A stretch of 64,000 nucleotides of DNA from Thermohalobaculum sp965263335 (lineage in GTDB: Bacteria; Pseudomonadota; Alphaproteobacteria; Rhodobacterales; Rhodobacteraceae): the NCBI GenBank assembly GCA_965263335.1, contig CBDHHE010000001.1:2170001-2234000 (forward strand), written 5' to 3'. Of this stretch, positions 1 through 7,345 are shown in pieces. The number at the start of each line of letters is the position of its first letter. The first letter of the stretch is position 1. The notes below the pieces were generated by a model. That model made no database searches and was not told the origin of the DNA. It worked only from the letters and a program-made list of their open reading frames with translations. The translations under genes and the position numbers were made by a program.

Positions 1-1
1 G

Positions 2-157
2 TTCAAATGGGGCTCCGAGATTCCGCTGATCCACCTGCCCGAGGGTCTCCGCGCTGTTCCGATCATGCTCTGCGGAGGGCTCGTGTGCCTGTTTTCGGTC
101 GGTCATCTGATCGCGATGGCCCGGGGTGCCAGCACCCGATCCAGTCTGACCGACTAA
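2..157 (+). CDS. dctQ: TRAP transporter small permease, C-terminal end (partial)
   Basis: The first 51 codons of the window are the end of a membrane protein whose start lies upstream. It reads as one hydrophobic helix preceded by a segment ending in IPLIHLPEGLRAVPI, which is typical of the last helix of DctQ small permeases, and stops at TAA 155-157. DctQ pairs with the large permease DctM to form the membrane part of a TRAP (tripartite, sodium-driven) solute importer. The large-permease gene begins 3 bases after this stop, which fixes the assignment. The substrate-binding subunit DctP is not in the window and probably lies upstream. Confidence 0.75.
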   Translation, partial: FKWGSEIPLIHLPEGLRAVPIMLCGGLVCLFSVGHLIAMARGASTRSSLTD

Positions 158-160
158 CGC

Positions 161-1450
161 ATGGACCCCGGCCTCATCCTGCTGCTCGCCACGTTCGCGG
201 TGTGCGTTGTGATCGGCGTCCCGGTCGCGTTCTCCCTGGGCATTGCCGCAGTTGCGGCTTTTTGGTGGGAAGGGCTGCCCCTGTTCGTCGCCTTCCAGAG
301 GATCGTGGCTGGGGTCAATGTGTTCTCCTTGCTGGCGATTCCCTTCTTCATCTTCGCCGGCGAGCTGATGTTCCATGGCGGCATCGCCGAGCGTCTGGTG
401 CGGTTCGCATCAGCCGCCGTTGGGGCGGTGCGAGGCGGGCTCGGCATCGTGAACGTCTTCTCATCCATGCTTTTCGGCGGGATTTCGGGCTCAGCGGTGG
501 CAGATGTCTCAGCCCTCGGATCGATCCTCGTCCCGGTGATGAAGGAAAAGGGCTACGACGACGACTATGCCGTCAACGTTACGGTGACCTCATCGATCGC
601 CGGGATCATGATCCCGCCCAGCCACAACATGATCCTGTTCGCTGTTGCTGCTGGCGGCGGTATTTCGATCTCGTCGCTCTTTCTCGCGGGCGTGGTGCCC
701 GGAGTTGTGATGTGTCTCTGCCTTGCTGCAGCGGCGTATCTGATTGCCGTGAAGCGCGGCTACCCAGCGGAAAAATTCCCGGGATGGTCTTCGCTACTGC
801 TGAGCTTCATTTTCGCCCTGCCCGGGCTCTTCACCGCAGTGATCATTGTCGGCGGTGTGCTGTCAGGCATCTTCACCGTCACGGAATCCGGCGCCTTCGG
901 CACGATCTACGCGGTGCTTGTGACCCTGCTCGTCTATCGCTCGCTCAGCTGGGGCGGCTTTGTCACAGCCGTGGTCCGCGCGGTGAAAACCACATCCATG
1001 GTGATGATCCTCGTGGCGAGCGCCGCAGCTTTCGCCTACATGCTGTCGTTCCACCAGGTTCCGAACAAAGTGGTCGCGTTCATGACCGGCATCTCCGAGG
1101 ATCGGGTTGCCATTCTGCTCATGATCAACGTGACGCTCCTGCTTCTGGGCATGATCATGGACATGGGCGCGCTCATCTTGATCTGCACACCGATTTTCCT
1201 GCCGGTCGCACGAGAGCTCGGTATGGATCCGCTCCAGTTCGCGATGCTGCTCATGATGAACCTGGGCCTTGGCCTCTGCACACCGCCCGTGGGATCCTGC
1301 CTGTTTGTGGGCTGTGCCATCGGCGAGGTCCGCATGGAGAAAGCCGTTCGCTCGATCTGGCCGTTTTATCTTGCAATCCTCGCAGCGCTGATGCTGACAA
1401 CTTTTGTGCCGGCGATCTCGCTCACCTTGCCCGGGCTGCTGGAGAGCTGA
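161..1450 (+). CDS. dctM: TRAP transporter large permease DctM
   Basis: A 429-residue polytopic inner-membrane protein of the usual DctM length. It has the alternating hydrophobic segments of the family, the early GVPVAFSLG region near residue 20, the SGSAVADVSALG stretch near residue 110 and IPPSHNMI near residue 150, all typical of DctM. It forms the sodium-coupled transport channel with the DctQ protein encoded 3 bases upstream. Downstream genes follow within 40 bases and code for two NAD-dependent dehydrogenases, so the imported solute is likely an organic acid or amino-acid-derived acid handled by them. The solute cannot be read from the permease. Confidence 0.92.
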   Translation: MDPGLILLLATFAVCVVIGVPVAFSLGIAAVAAFWWEGLPLFVAFQRIVAGVNVFSLLAIPFFIFAGELMFHGGIAERLVRFASAAVGAVRGGLGIVNVFSSMLFGGISGSAVADVSALGSILVPVMKEKGYDDDYAVNVTVTSSIAGIMIPPSHNMILFAVAAGGGISISSLFLAGVVPGVVMCLCLAAAAYLIAVKRGYPAEKFPGWSSLLLSFIFALPGLFTAVIIVGGVLSGIFTVTESGAFGTIYAVLVTLLVYRSLSWGGFVTAVVRAVKTTSMVMILVASAAAFAYMLSFHQVPNKVVAFMTGISEDRVAILLMINVTLLLLGMIMDMGALILICTPIFLPVARELGMDPLQFAMLLMMNLGLGLCTPPVGSCLFVGCAIGEVRMEKAVRSIWPFYLAILAALMLTTFVPAISLTLPGLLES

Positions 1451-1487
1451 TCGAGCGGGCGTACCTCGATACGAATTGGAGGGTGGT

Positions 1488-2582
1488 ATGAGGATCGCGG
1501 TTCTGGGGGGCGGCAACGGATCAATCGCTGCGGCGGGCGACTTCACGCTTGCAGGTCACGAAGTGCGTCTCTGGAGGCGCGATCCGGTCACAATCGACGA
1601 ACACCACAGACTGGGCGGACAGATCACCGTTCGGGACATAGACGGCACGCGCATCGCAAAACCCTTGGAGATAGTGGCATCGCTCGAACAGGCGCTTCAG
1701 GATGCCGAGTTGATCTTCTGCCCCGTTCCCGCCACTGGTCAAGACGCTCTGTCACAGGCCGTGGCGCCTCATCTGACGCCTGGCCAGGTTCTGTTTCTCG
1801 CGCCCGGCACGATGGGTTCAATGCTTTTTGCGACGGCCGCGCGAGACGCAGGCACGCTGGATGGCATCGCCATTGCGGAGACAGGAACCCTGCCCTGGCT
1901 GGCACGCAAGCACGGGTTTGCCGAGGTGGTGATCTCGACCCGCGCCGTGCGTTTGCCAGTCGGTGTCTTTCCGCTCTCGCTGTTGCCGCACGCACTCTCG
2001 ACGATCGACACGGCGTTCCCTGGTGTGCCTGAGTCCTGCGGGGATGTTCTGTCTGCGGCCCTGATGAATGCCGGGCCGATCATTCACGCACCACTCGTTG
2101 TGATGAACGCAGGCCCTCTGGAGCATTTTGAAAAATGGGACATTCACAACGAAGGCACCCAACCTGCCGTGCGACGCGTCACCGACCGGCTCGATGCCGA
2201 GCGTGTGGCAATCCGCGAGGCGTTCGGATACGGCCCGCCGCACTTCCCTCTTGCAGACCACTACCGAGCGGACGGGGATGAATGGATGTACAACCGCGCC
2301 TCTCGTGCCAACCTCGTGAGCTCCGGAGACTGGCGCGAGGACATCGTGCTGACCGAGCACCGATATGTCACCGAAGACATGCGGCTTGGCCTGTCACTGC
2401 TCAGTTCCCTCGGAGACCTCGCCGGCGTTGATGTTCCTGTGACAAAGGGATTGCTGGCGATCGGATCGGCGATTTGCGGGGACAACTTCCATCAGACCGG
2501 CCGCCCGCTCTCCAAGCTTGGGCTGGGCACGAACGACAAGCATGAATTGCAGAGCCTGCTGGCCGAGGGATGGAACTCGTGA
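1488..2582 (+). CDS. NAD/NADP octopine/nopaline dehydrogenase family protein
   Basis: The 364-residue protein begins with a Rossmann motif (GGGNGSIAAAG at residues 7-17), the signature of the opine (octopine/nopaline) dehydrogenase family. The C-terminal half carries HAPLVVMNAG, a HNEG-like stretch and EDMRLGLSLLSSLG, which match the family's helical opine-dehydrogenase domain. Such enzymes oxidise or form secondary amino dicarboxylic acids. The ATG at 1488 is preceded by GGAGGG at 1478-1483; a longer reading starting at 1404 would run into dctM in another frame and is not favoured. It lies in the TRAP operon and its 3' end overlaps the next gene by 13 bases. The true substrate may be another 2-oxo or amino acid. 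Confidence 0.8.
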   Translation: MRIAVLGGGNGSIAAAGDFTLAGHEVRLWRRDPVTIDEHHRLGGQITVRDIDGTRIAKPLEIVASLEQALQDAELIFCPVPATGQDALSQAVAPHLTPGQVLFLAPGTMGSMLFATAARDAGTLDGIAIAETGTLPWLARKHGFAEVVISTRAVRLPVGVFPLSLLPHALSTIDTAFPGVPESCGDVLSAALMNAGPIIHAPLVVMNAGPLEHFEKWDIHNEGTQPAVRRVTDRLDAERVAIREAFGYGPPHFPLADHYRADGDEWMYNRASRANLVSSGDWREDIVLTEHRYVTEDMRLGLSLLSSLGDLAGVDVPVTKGLLAIGSAICGDNFHQTGRPLSKLGLGTNDKHELQSLLAEGWNS

Positions 2583-3568
2583 CGCGCGACCGGGCGCGGA
2601 TTGCATGTCTTGGCGCGGGACGGATGGGTCGCGGCATCGCGCAGGTCTTTGCGTATGCCGGACACCATGTGGACTTGATCGATTTCAAACCGCGCGACGA
2701 TGGCGGCTTCGAGACATTGCGGAGCGACGCGCTGCAGGAGATCTCCGAGACGCTCGCGCTGCTCGCCGGGTTCGGTCTCTTTGACCCTGTGCACTGCGAG
2801 AACATTCTCGCGCGGATCGCATGCATTCCGGAACGGGACGCAGCTGACGCGCTCGGCGCGGCGGACGTTGTCTTCGAGGGTGTGCCCGAATTGGTTGACG
2901 TCAAGCGCGCTGCACTGGCGGAGGCTTCAGGGATGATGCGCGACAATGCGGTCCTTGCATCGACAACTTCAACCATCCTCGTCGACGACCTTGCGCCGGC
3001 TGTTGAACAACCTCAGCGCTTTCTGAACGCACATTGGCTGAACCCGGCGTTCCTCGTTCCGCTGGTGGAGGTCTCCCCAGGTGCCAACACCGATGCCGAA
3101 GTGACCACGCGACTTCTGGGCTGCCTTGAATCCGTGGGCAAGGTGCCGGTCGTGTGCGCCGCACGCCCCGGCTACATCGTTCCGCGCATTCAAGCGCTTG
3201 CGATGAACGAAGCGGCGCGCATGGTCGAGGAGGGTGTCGCATCGGCCGAGGACATCGACAAGGCTATAAAGTACGGCTTCAGCTTCCGCTTTGCAGTGCT
3301 GGGCATGCTGGAGTTCATCGACTGGGGCGGCGGCGACATCCTCTATCATGCCAGCAACTATCTCTCAGATGCTCTGGACAACCCGCGCTACGCAGCCCCT
3401 GACATCGTCGACCGCAACATGCGTGAAGGTCGAACGGGGCTGAAGACGCAGCAAGGGTTCCTGAACTACGAAGGTCTCGACCTGGACGCCTACCGAAAGA
3501 GCCGACTTGAGGAACTGGTGGGACGTCTCCACCACTACGGGCTCGCGCGCACTCCCGTGCTCGACTAG
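2570..3568 (+). CDS. 3-hydroxyacyl-CoA dehydrogenase-like NAD enzyme
   Basis: The 332-residue protein has the N-terminal NAD-binding fold with GAGRMG at residues 15-20 and the family motif AHWLNP, in which His155 fits the catalytic histidine of 3-hydroxyacyl-CoA dehydrogenases. The C-terminal helical part (residues 195-300) contains the usual RPGYIVPRIQ and NEAARMVEEGVA. It would oxidise a 3-hydroxyacyl-CoA or a related 3-hydroxy acid such as a carnitine-type substrate. The start overlaps the preceding opine dehydrogenase-like gene by 13 bases, so the two are translationally coupled and probably act on the same TRAP-imported compound. A convergent thioesterase starts its stop codon 3 bases downstream. 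Confidence 0.8.
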   Translation: MELVTRDRARIACLGAGRMGRGIAQVFAYAGHHVDLIDFKPRDDGGFETLRSDALQEISETLALLAGFGLFDPVHCENILARIACIPERDAADALGAADVVFEGVPELVDVKRAALAEASGMMRDNAVLASTTSTILVDDLAPAVEQPQRFLNAHWLNPAFLVPLVEVSPGANTDAEVTTRLLGCLESVGKVPVVCAARPGYIVPRIQALAMNEAARMVEEGVASAEDIDKAIKYGFSFRFAVLGMLEFIDWGGGDILYHASNYLSDALDNPRYAAPDIVDRNMREGRTGLKTQQGFLNYEGLDLDAYRKSRLEELVGRLHHYGLARTPVLD

Positions 3569-3571
3569 ACC

Positions 3572-4063
3572 TCAGGATTGCTGCGTGCGTTCTTCGTAGG
3601 CGATCAACGCAGCCTTGATATCGTCCGGAATTTCGATGGACTTGAGTGTATCGAGCGACGTGACCACGGTCGTGAAGTGCCCTCTCAAAGCTTCAGCGCC
3701 ACCTTTCATCGCATGAAGAACCAGGCTGTAAGATCGCCGGCCTATGGCCTCGACCGCGATGAACACCTCGACTTGCTCGCCCATCTTGACCGGTGTGAAA
3801 AACGTGCCCGAAGCCGTGACATAGCCAAGCCCCGTCCGCCGTGGGCCGAGCACGTCATGGTAGAGAATCCCGTGCTCGTCCTCGAACCATCGCTCGATGA
3901 TCTCGTTGAAGACATGAAAGAAATGCGGCGTATAGACAATCCCGGCCGGATCGCAGTGACCATGGCGAAACGTGAAGGTGTCCGACCAGAGCCCTTCCGG
4001 GAGGGTGTCATCCGTGTGCGGCGCGGGACGCTCCTGGGTGACCGGCTGCTTCTCTCTATTCAT
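3572..4063 (-). CDS. Acyl-CoA thioesterase, 4-hydroxybenzoyl-CoA (hot-dog) type
   Basis: A 163-residue single hot-dog protein. The motif HCDPAGIVYTPHFF, followed by a long helix NEIIERWFED, is the active-site region of the 4HBT/YbgC thioesterase family, the Asp being the usual catalytic residue. It would hydrolyse an acyl-CoA thioester in the cytoplasm. An in-frame upstream ATG at 4111 would add 16 residues rich in Cys and His that do not look like family sequence; the ATG at 4063 is preferred. The gene converges on the dehydrogenase operon, ending 3 bases from it, which suggests a related acyl-CoA pathway, though it is transcribed separately. Confidence 0.82.
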   Translation of the reverse strand: MNREKQPVTQERPAPHTDDTLPEGLWSDTFTFRHGHCDPAGIVYTPHFFHVFNEIIERWFEDEHGILYHDVLGPRRTGLGYVTASGTFFTPVKMGEQVEVFIAVEAIGRRSYSLVLHAMKGGAEALRGHFTTVVTSLDTLKSIEIPDDIKAALIAYEERTQQS

Positions 4064-4437
4064 GCGACAATTCCGTTCGTGCTCGTGCAGACATCCCGGG
4101 CATTCATCCAAGGAGAAACCTCTCGGGTTCGCATCGAGTGTTAGTGCACGGATCGTTCTTGGTCGATGGCTATGACCAGATTGCTAAGAACTGTGCATCA
4201 GGCGAAGTCGCAGAGGCGAACTGTATGGCATCGCTGACCAATGTCTGGCCACGAGACGTGCGATGAATTCTGTTGGCGCAGAATGCAGGACGTCAAACAA
4301 GACGACACCGGCGTTGTCGGAACACGCCGATGCACTGGCGGGTGGGCCGTTCGATGCGGCGTATTTGTTAAGATCCGCATCCCCGAACTCGCCCCGGACA
4401 TCACAACTGATCGGCTTTCGCCCCTATCACGTTCAGC
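4064..4437. other. Intergenic stretch without recognisable gene
   Basis: About 370 bases between two minus-strand genes. Several short open frames exist on both strands but none gives a plausible protein: they are compositionally scattered and lack ribosome-binding sites. No strong hairpin followed by a T run was seen. It should hold the promoter of the thioesterase gene near 4064-4200 and the 3' end of the methyltransferase transcript. Confidence 0.5.
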
Positions 4438-5115
4438 TCACGCGGGCTTGCGTGCGACAACGAATACACCCTTGCGCTTTCCGGGGAGCCATTCGTGCTC
4501 GACACTGAACCCCGCAGCCTTCAGCATGCCCACAATTTCGGCGGCAGTGAGAACCCGGACACGGGGGAGCAGTCCAAGCGCGTAGCCGATTGGCCCGATG
4601 AACTTGAACCAACTCATGCCGTCGCCGAGACAAACGGTGCTGGAGACGAACACCCCGCCCGGCTTCAACAGGCGGTGGACCTTTGCGATCGCGACCTCTG
4701 GCTGCTCCAACAGATGCAGTATGCTCATCCCCAGCACGGCATCATAGCCGCCTTCCCGAGCAGAGAGGTCCTCGATTGCTGTGACCTCGAACTGCACGTT
4801 GCTGACCGCGCCCTCGCTGGCTTTTCGCCGGGCAATCTCGATCATCTTCGGTGAGATGTCGGTGGCCAACACGCGATCTACATAGGGCGCATGGAGCAAC
4901 GCGGTCGAGCCGGTGCCGCAGCCGAACTCAAGCAGCTGCGACTCCTTCGTGAGGTATTCCCTCGTGATGCGCAGCTTCTCCTCATACGATGCTTGATCGG
5001 CGATCGGCTGCGCTGCGTAGCGTTCGGCAATCCAATCCCAGAAGCGGACGGAACGTGGCGGTCTTGATCGGTTCTCGACGCGCTGCAAGTCGTGAATGTC
5101 GGTTGATGCGTGCAT
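4438..5115 (-). CDS. Class I SAM-dependent methyltransferase
   Basis: The 225-residue protein has the SAM-binding motif I LLEFGCGTGSTAL near residues 61-73, motif II-like VLATDISPKMIEIARRKA, and a YDAVLGMSILHLLEQPE segment matching motif IV/post-I of Rossmann-fold methyltransferases. The substrate is not evident; small-molecule or lipid methylation is likely given the hydrophobic C-terminal region around residues 170-190. GGAGACG lies upstream of the ATG. It is divergent from the LysR gene at 5300, sharing a 184-base promoter region, so it may be a target of that regulator. Confidence 0.82.
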   Translation of the reverse strand: MHASTDIHDLQRVENRSRPPRSVRFWDWIAERYAAQPIADQASYEEKLRITREYLTKESQLLEFGCGTGSTALLHAPYVDRVLATDISPKMIEIARRKASEGAVSNVQFEVTAIEDLSAREGGYDAVLGMSILHLLEQPEVAIAKVHRLLKPGGVFVSSTVCLGDGMSWFKFIGPIGYALGLLPRVRVLTAAEIVGMLKAAGFSVEHEWLPGKRKGVFVVARKPA

Positions 5116-5264
5116 GGTTTTCGTCTCCGTGTGCGAACGTGTTCCTGACAGGAATGCGCGGGTGAGCCTTGGTTTTCCGTTGATCTCACGCTGGCTTCAC
5201 CCCTGCATTCCTGCAGAGCAAAATGCGATGCTGGTGGACTACACATGGAGAATCGCCGTGTGAA

Positions 5265-5301
5265 TTGACAAGATCCGTTCTTCAGATATGCATTTTTGCA
5301 T
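5265..5301 (+). promoter_or_regulatory. Putative LysR promoter with inverted repeat at the start codon
   Basis: TTGACA at 5265-5270, a 16-base spacer and TATGCA at 5287-5292 form a reasonable sigma-70 promoter reading toward the LysR gene. The inverted repeat ATGCA-TTTT-TGCAT spans 5288-5301 and overlaps both the -10 box and the likely start codon at 5300. Initiation about 7-8 bases after the -10 would fall on that ATG, implying a leaderless or nearly leaderless transcript. The repeat could be an autoregulatory operator. This is pattern reading only. Confidence 0.35.
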
Positions 5302-6193
5302 GGATTGGAGGTCGGTCAAATTCGACTGGAATCGAGCGCGGGCCTTCTTGGTCACGGCCGAAGAGGGTTCGCTGTCAGCCGCCGCGCGGGCGCTTGGTCT
5401 TACGCAACCCACGCTCGGACGACAGGTTACGGCGCTCGAGGAGGAGCTCGGTGTAGCGCTGTTCGAACGTGTCGGGCGTGGGCTTGAGCTCACCCCAAGC
5501 GGACTGGAACTGATGGAACATGTACGCGAGATGGGCGAAGCTGCGGGGCGGATCTCGCTGGCCGCGTCAGGCAGGTCGCAATCTATCGAAGGATCGGTCT
5601 GCATCACCGCAACCGAGGTTGCGTCGGCCTTCGTGCTGCCCGAGGTTCTGCACCTTCTGCACCGCGAAGCCCCGGGCATCACCGTGGACGTCGTGGCATC
5701 AAACAACGTGAGTGATCTGCGCCGGCGTGAGGCGGACATCGCCATTCGAAGCGCACGCCCGACAGACCCCAACCTGATCGCGCGCAAGCTGCGCGATGAG
5801 ACGGCGGAACTGTATGCTGCGAGTTCCTATCTCTCCCGCATCGGCTGGCCACAGACCAACGAAGGTCTGTCCAATGCCCGGTTCATTGGCTTCGAGGAGA
5901 ATGAGCTGTTCCTGCAAGGCTTGAAGAGCGTCGGACTCGATGTCTCGGCAACGAATGTGCCGCTCAAATGCTCGAACCATGTTGTGCAGTGGGAGTTTGT
6001 GAAGCGGGGTCTTGGCGTCGGGGTCATGCTGTCGAGTGTCGGCGACAACGAACCGCTGGTCGAGAAGGCGGGGCCTTGGCTGCCCCCGTTTTCCTTCGAG
6101 GTGTATCTCGTCTCACACCGCGAACTGAGAATGAACCGTCGCGTCCGGCTGGTCTTCGATGTGCTCGCCAGTGAGCTGGGGCAATCCTCCTGA
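5300..6193 (+). CDS. LysR-family transcriptional regulator
   Basis: The 297-residue protein has an N-terminal winged helix-turn-helix (FLVTAEEGSLSAAARALGLT followed by QPTLGRQVTALEEELGVALF) and a C-terminal effector-binding domain starting near residue 90 with ITATEVASAFVLP. It would regulate the divergent methyltransferase and/or the downstream aromatic catabolic operon, which begins about 100 bases after its stop on the same strand. The ATG at 5300 (MDWRSVKFDWNRARAFL) fits the family; ATG 5288 is possible and would add four residues. The effector is presumably an aromatic acid or pathway intermediate by context. Confidence 0.88.
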   Translation: MDWRSVKFDWNRARAFLVTAEEGSLSAAARALGLTQPTLGRQVTALEEELGVALFERVGRGLELTPSGLELMEHVREMGEAAGRISLAASGRSQSIEGSVCITATEVASAFVLPEVLHLLHREAPGITVDVVASNNVSDLRRREADIAIRSARPTDPNLIARKLRDETAELYAASSYLSRIGWPQTNEGLSNARFIGFEENELFLQGLKSVGLDVSATNVPLKCSNHVVQWEFVKRGLGVGVMLSSVGDNEPLVEKAGPWLPPFSFEVYLVSHRELRMNRRVRLVFDVLASELGQSS

Positions 6194-6290
6194 ACCTCGC
6201 AGGCGGATCATCGCACACGCGGAGCAGGAATGCATTGCGCGAGTCCGGCCTCAGGCTGCAAGATCAGTCTCAGCTTGGAAGGGGGATTTC

Positions 6291-6905
6291 ATGACCGAAA
6301 GACTAGAGCGAGATCGGATTCTCGACCCCGCGCGCACCGCTGTGCTCATCGTGGATGCACAGATGTCTGAGTTTGATGCAGACAAGCGCGCGGAGCAGCC
6401 TTACTACGTCAAACAAATCGAGACACGCGCCCTGCCCGCTCTTCAGCGCTTGATCGCTGAAGCCCGGTCACGCGGCATCGAAGTGCTTTACACCGTGATC
6501 GAGAGCCTCACCCGCGATGGCCGCGACCGAAGCCTCGACCACAAGCTCTCTGGCATCTTCGTCGCAAAAGGCTCCGCCGGAGCAAAGATGATCCCCGGCA
6601 TCGAGCCCGAAGAGGATGACATCGTCCTCCCGAAGACGTCGTCGGGTGTGTTCAACTCGACCAACCTCAACTACCTCCTGCGAAACTTGGGAATCGACAA
6701 TGTAATCGTTGCGGGGTTCATCACTGATCAGTGCGTGGATATGGCAGTCCGTGATGGCGCCGACCTCGGCTACTACATGGTTTGCGCGAGTGACGGCTGT
6801 GCGACTTACTCCGACGAACGCCATGACCAGGCGCTGCGCGCGTTTGGTGGATACTGCCGCGTGCAAACGGTTGACGAGGTCATCGCCACGATTGCCGAGG
6901 CTTGA
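6291..6905 (+). CDS. Isochorismatase-family cysteine hydrolase
   Basis: A 204-residue protein with the full catalytic triad of the isochorismatase-like fold: Asp22 in LIVDAQ, Lys115 in LPKTSSG and Cys148 in FITDQCVDM. Members hydrolyse amide or vinyl-ether bonds, for example in nicotinamide, N-carbamoylsarcosine or ureidoacrylate. The ATG at 6291 is preceded by GAAGGGGG at 6278-6285; an earlier in-frame start at 6159 would overlap the LysR gene and is not favoured. The stop overlaps the region leading to hpaF. In this operon it may release ammonia or an amine from an aromatic amide before ring cleavage; this is inferred. Confidence 0.88.
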   Translation: MTERLERDRILDPARTAVLIVDAQMSEFDADKRAEQPYYVKQIETRALPALQRLIAEARSRGIEVLYTVIESLTRDGRDRSLDHKLSGIFVAKGSAGAKMIPGIEPEEDDIVLPKTSSGVFNSTNLNYLLRNLGIDNVIVAGFITDQCVDMAVRDGADLGYYMVCASDGCATYSDERHDQALRAFGGYCRVQTVDEVIATIAEA

Positions 6906-6961
6906 CACGGCGGGCGCGCAAATCGGAACAAGACGAACCACTTCAGTGCCGAGGACGTGTC

Positions 6962-7345
6962 GTGCCGCACTTCATCATCGAGTATTCTGCCAACCTGGAG
7001 GACGTGATCGACATGAGCGCGTTCTGCGATCAGTTGCGCAGAACCGCGATGACAATCGAGGCGTTTCCAGATGCCGGCATCCGGGTGCGGGCGATCGCCG
7101 CCCGACACTACAGCATCGCAGACGGCAATCCGGCGCATGGCTACATCGACATCTCGATCCGGCTCCGGGGTGGTCGGCCAATCGAGGTCAAAAAGGCTGC
7201 CACCGAAACCCTCTTTGAGAGCGCCCGCGCCTTTGTGGCACCGATCATGGCCGAACGCCCGCTCGCGCTGTCGATGGAGATGCGCGACATCGACCCGGAA
7301 CTCTCTCCCAAAACCGGGAGCATCCGCGAACATCTCGAGAGCTAG
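6962..7345 (+). CDS. hpaF: 5-carboxymethyl-2-hydroxymuconate delta-isomerase
   Basis: The 127-residue product starting at GTG 6962 begins Met-Pro-His-Phe-Ile-Ile-Glu-Tyr, placing the catalytic Pro directly after the initiator as the tautomerase (CHMI/4-OT) superfamily requires. The body (RHYSIADGNPAHGYIDISIRL, R-rich) and C-terminal SMEMRDIDPELSPKTGSIRE match HpaF/HpcD. It would convert 5-carboxymethyl-2-hydroxymuconate to 2-oxo-pent-3-ene-1,2,5-tricarboxylate in homoprotocatechuate degradation. A longer frame from 6902 would bury the Pro and abolish function, so the GTG is chosen. The following aldehyde dehydrogenase starts with no gap. Confidence 0.9.
   Translation: MPHFIIEYSANLEDVIDMSAFCDQLRRTAMTIEAFPDAGIRVRAIAARHYSIADGNPAHGYIDISIRLRGGRPIEVKKAATETLFESARAFVAPIMAERPLALSMEMRDIDPELSPKTGSIREHLES

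Noticed and set aside
7..1491. Long plus-strand frame overlapping dctM
   Set aside because: It lies in a different frame across dctQ and dctM, is rich in Arg and Gly and shows no domain; dctM explains the region.
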